A DNA stretch of 64,000 bases, from contig NZ_CP113063.1 of assembly GCF_026625785.1 (NCBI RefSeq), forward strand, positions 3,286,001-3,350,000. The letters are read 5' to 3'. Source of the stretch: Gordonia sp. SL306 (lineage in GTDB: Bacteria > Actinomycetota > Actinomycetes > Mycobacteriales > Mycobacteriaceae). Each line of letters opens with the position of its first letter. Position 1 is the stretch's first letter. Positions 63,384-64,000 of this stretch are shown here, in pieces. The notes below the pieces were generated by a model. That model ran no database searches. It was given only the letters and a program-made list of their open reading frames with translations, and was not told the DNA's origin. The position numbers and the translations under genes were made by a program.

Positions 63384-64000
63384 ATGGTCTTGTCGCTCAT
63401 ATCATCACCGAAACTCGCACGCCATGGGTCGAGTCCGAGCGTGATTCATCCCCGGCTGCGCCGTGAGATCGGCCGTCCGGTGGGCGCGCTCGGCCGAATC
63501 GGCGATCATGCGATCTTTTATGCCCGCGCGTTACGCAGTGTGCCGCACGCGGCCTTCCACTACCGTCGCGAGACGATCCGGCTCATCGCCGAGACCAGCA
63601 TGGGCGCAGGGAACCTTGCGCTCATCGGTGGCACCGTGGTCATCGTCGGATTCCTCACGCTCGCAACCGGTAGCACGCTCGCGGTACAGGGATACAGCAC
63701 TCTCGGCGACATCGGCATCGAAGCGTTGACCGGGTTCCTGTCGGCGTTCATCAACGTGCGAATCGCGGCGCCGGTGGTCGTGGGTATCGGTCTGGCGGCC
63801 ACGTTCGGTGCGGGCGCGACGGCCCAACTCGGAGCCATGCGGATCAGCGAGGAGATCGATGCCCTCGAATCGCTTGGCATCAATCCGGTCGCTTACGTCG
63901 TCGGCACACGGATCGCTGCCGGCATGGTCGTGATCGCTCCGCTCTATGCGATCGCACTGATCGCTTCGTTCGCGGCGTGCCGGTTCACCACCGTGATGCT
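63384..64000 (+). CDS. YrbE B (MlaE-family) permease, 3' end outside window
   Basis: 205 codons visible from an ATG directly after the yrbE A stop (TGAATG), with GGCGAGG upstream. The core ETSMGAGNLALIGGTVVIVGFLT, GLAATFGAGATAQLGAMRIS and the loop EEIDALESLGINPVAYVVGTRI are characteristic of YrbE B. Truncated by the window edge; the mce genes should follow. Its place beside sterol/terpenoid-like catabolic genes suggests the imported lipid is the pathway substrate. Confidence 0.92.
   Translation, partial: MVLSLISSPKLARHGSSPSVIHPRLRREIGRPVGALGRIGDHAIFYARALRSVPHAAFHYRRETIRLIAETSMGAGNLALIGGTVVIVGFLTLATGSTLAVQGYSTLGDIGIEALTGFLSAFINVRIAAPVVVGIGLAATFGAGATAQLGAMRISEEIDALESLGINPVAYVVGTRIAAGMVVIAPLYAIALIASFAACRFTTVM

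Overview
This 64 kb window is high-GC, with many GTG starts, dense operons and almost no non-coding DNA. Two mycofactocin-type short-chain dehydrogenases, several fused acyl-CoA enzymes, three P450s with 3Fe-4S-type ferredoxins and the start of an mce (yrbE) locus point to a mycolic-acid actinobacterium (Gordonia / Rhodococcus / Mycobacterium group). I saw no tRNA, rRNA, IS element, integrase or CRISPR array.

The window is one long catabolic region. (1) Positions 1-15.4 kb, mostly plus strand: beta-oxidation-type genes. They are the end of an acyl-CoA dehydrogenase, two FadR-family GntR regulators, a DUF35-thiolase fusion, an HSD10-like SDR, two acyl-CoA ligases, a crotonase, two further acyl-CoA dehydrogenases, two thiolases, a CoA-transferase and a small ferredoxin. 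(2) 15.5-21.8 kb, minus strand: a branched-chain-amino-acid-type ABC importer with two binding lipoproteins, one LivH-LivM-LivG fusion and a LivF. (3) 22.2-26.3 kb, plus: nitronate monooxygenase-like flavoprotein, crotonase and a double acyl-CoA dehydrogenase. (4) 26.4-30.9 kb, minus: mycofactocin-type SDR, aldehyde dehydrogenase, 3-hydroxyisobutyrate-dehydrogenase-like enzyme and P450. (5) 31.2-35.7 kb, plus: amidohydrolase, small unknown protein, MaoC/FAS1-like dehydratase, SDR and crotonase. (6) 35.8-47.1 kb: a meta-cleavage set (HsaD-like hydrolase, HsaA-like hydroxylase, flavin reductase, extradiol dioxygenase) with a KstD-like flavoprotein, an orphan cytochrome-oxidase III/IV-like pair, a six-helix membrane protein, a DszA/NtaA-type monooxygenase and a Baeyer-Villiger monooxygenase. 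(7) 47.2-52.6 kb, minus: tandem CoA-transferase, crotonase, conserved small protein, degenerate RibB-like protein and IclR regulator. (8) 53-62.3 kb: TetR regulator, then SDR, ferredoxin reductase, ferredoxin, P450 and a second KstD-like flavoprotein; facing them, a P450, a mycofactocin-type SDR and a ferredoxin. (9) 62.5 kb to the end: yrbE A and B of an mce-type importer, cut by the window edge.

Inferred joint function: import of a hydrophobic, probably alicyclic or polycyclic (steroid- or terpenoid-like) compound; P450 and Baeyer-Villiger oxygenation; alcohol and aldehyde oxidation; ring desaturation by KstD-like flavoproteins; hydroxylation of a phenolic ring; extradiol cleavage and hydrolysis; CoA activation and beta-oxidation with possible retro-aldol side-chain removal. 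The substrate cannot be read from the sequence. Repeated promoter palindromes fit control by the two GntR/FadR proteins, and a separate palindrome pair fits the TetR protein.
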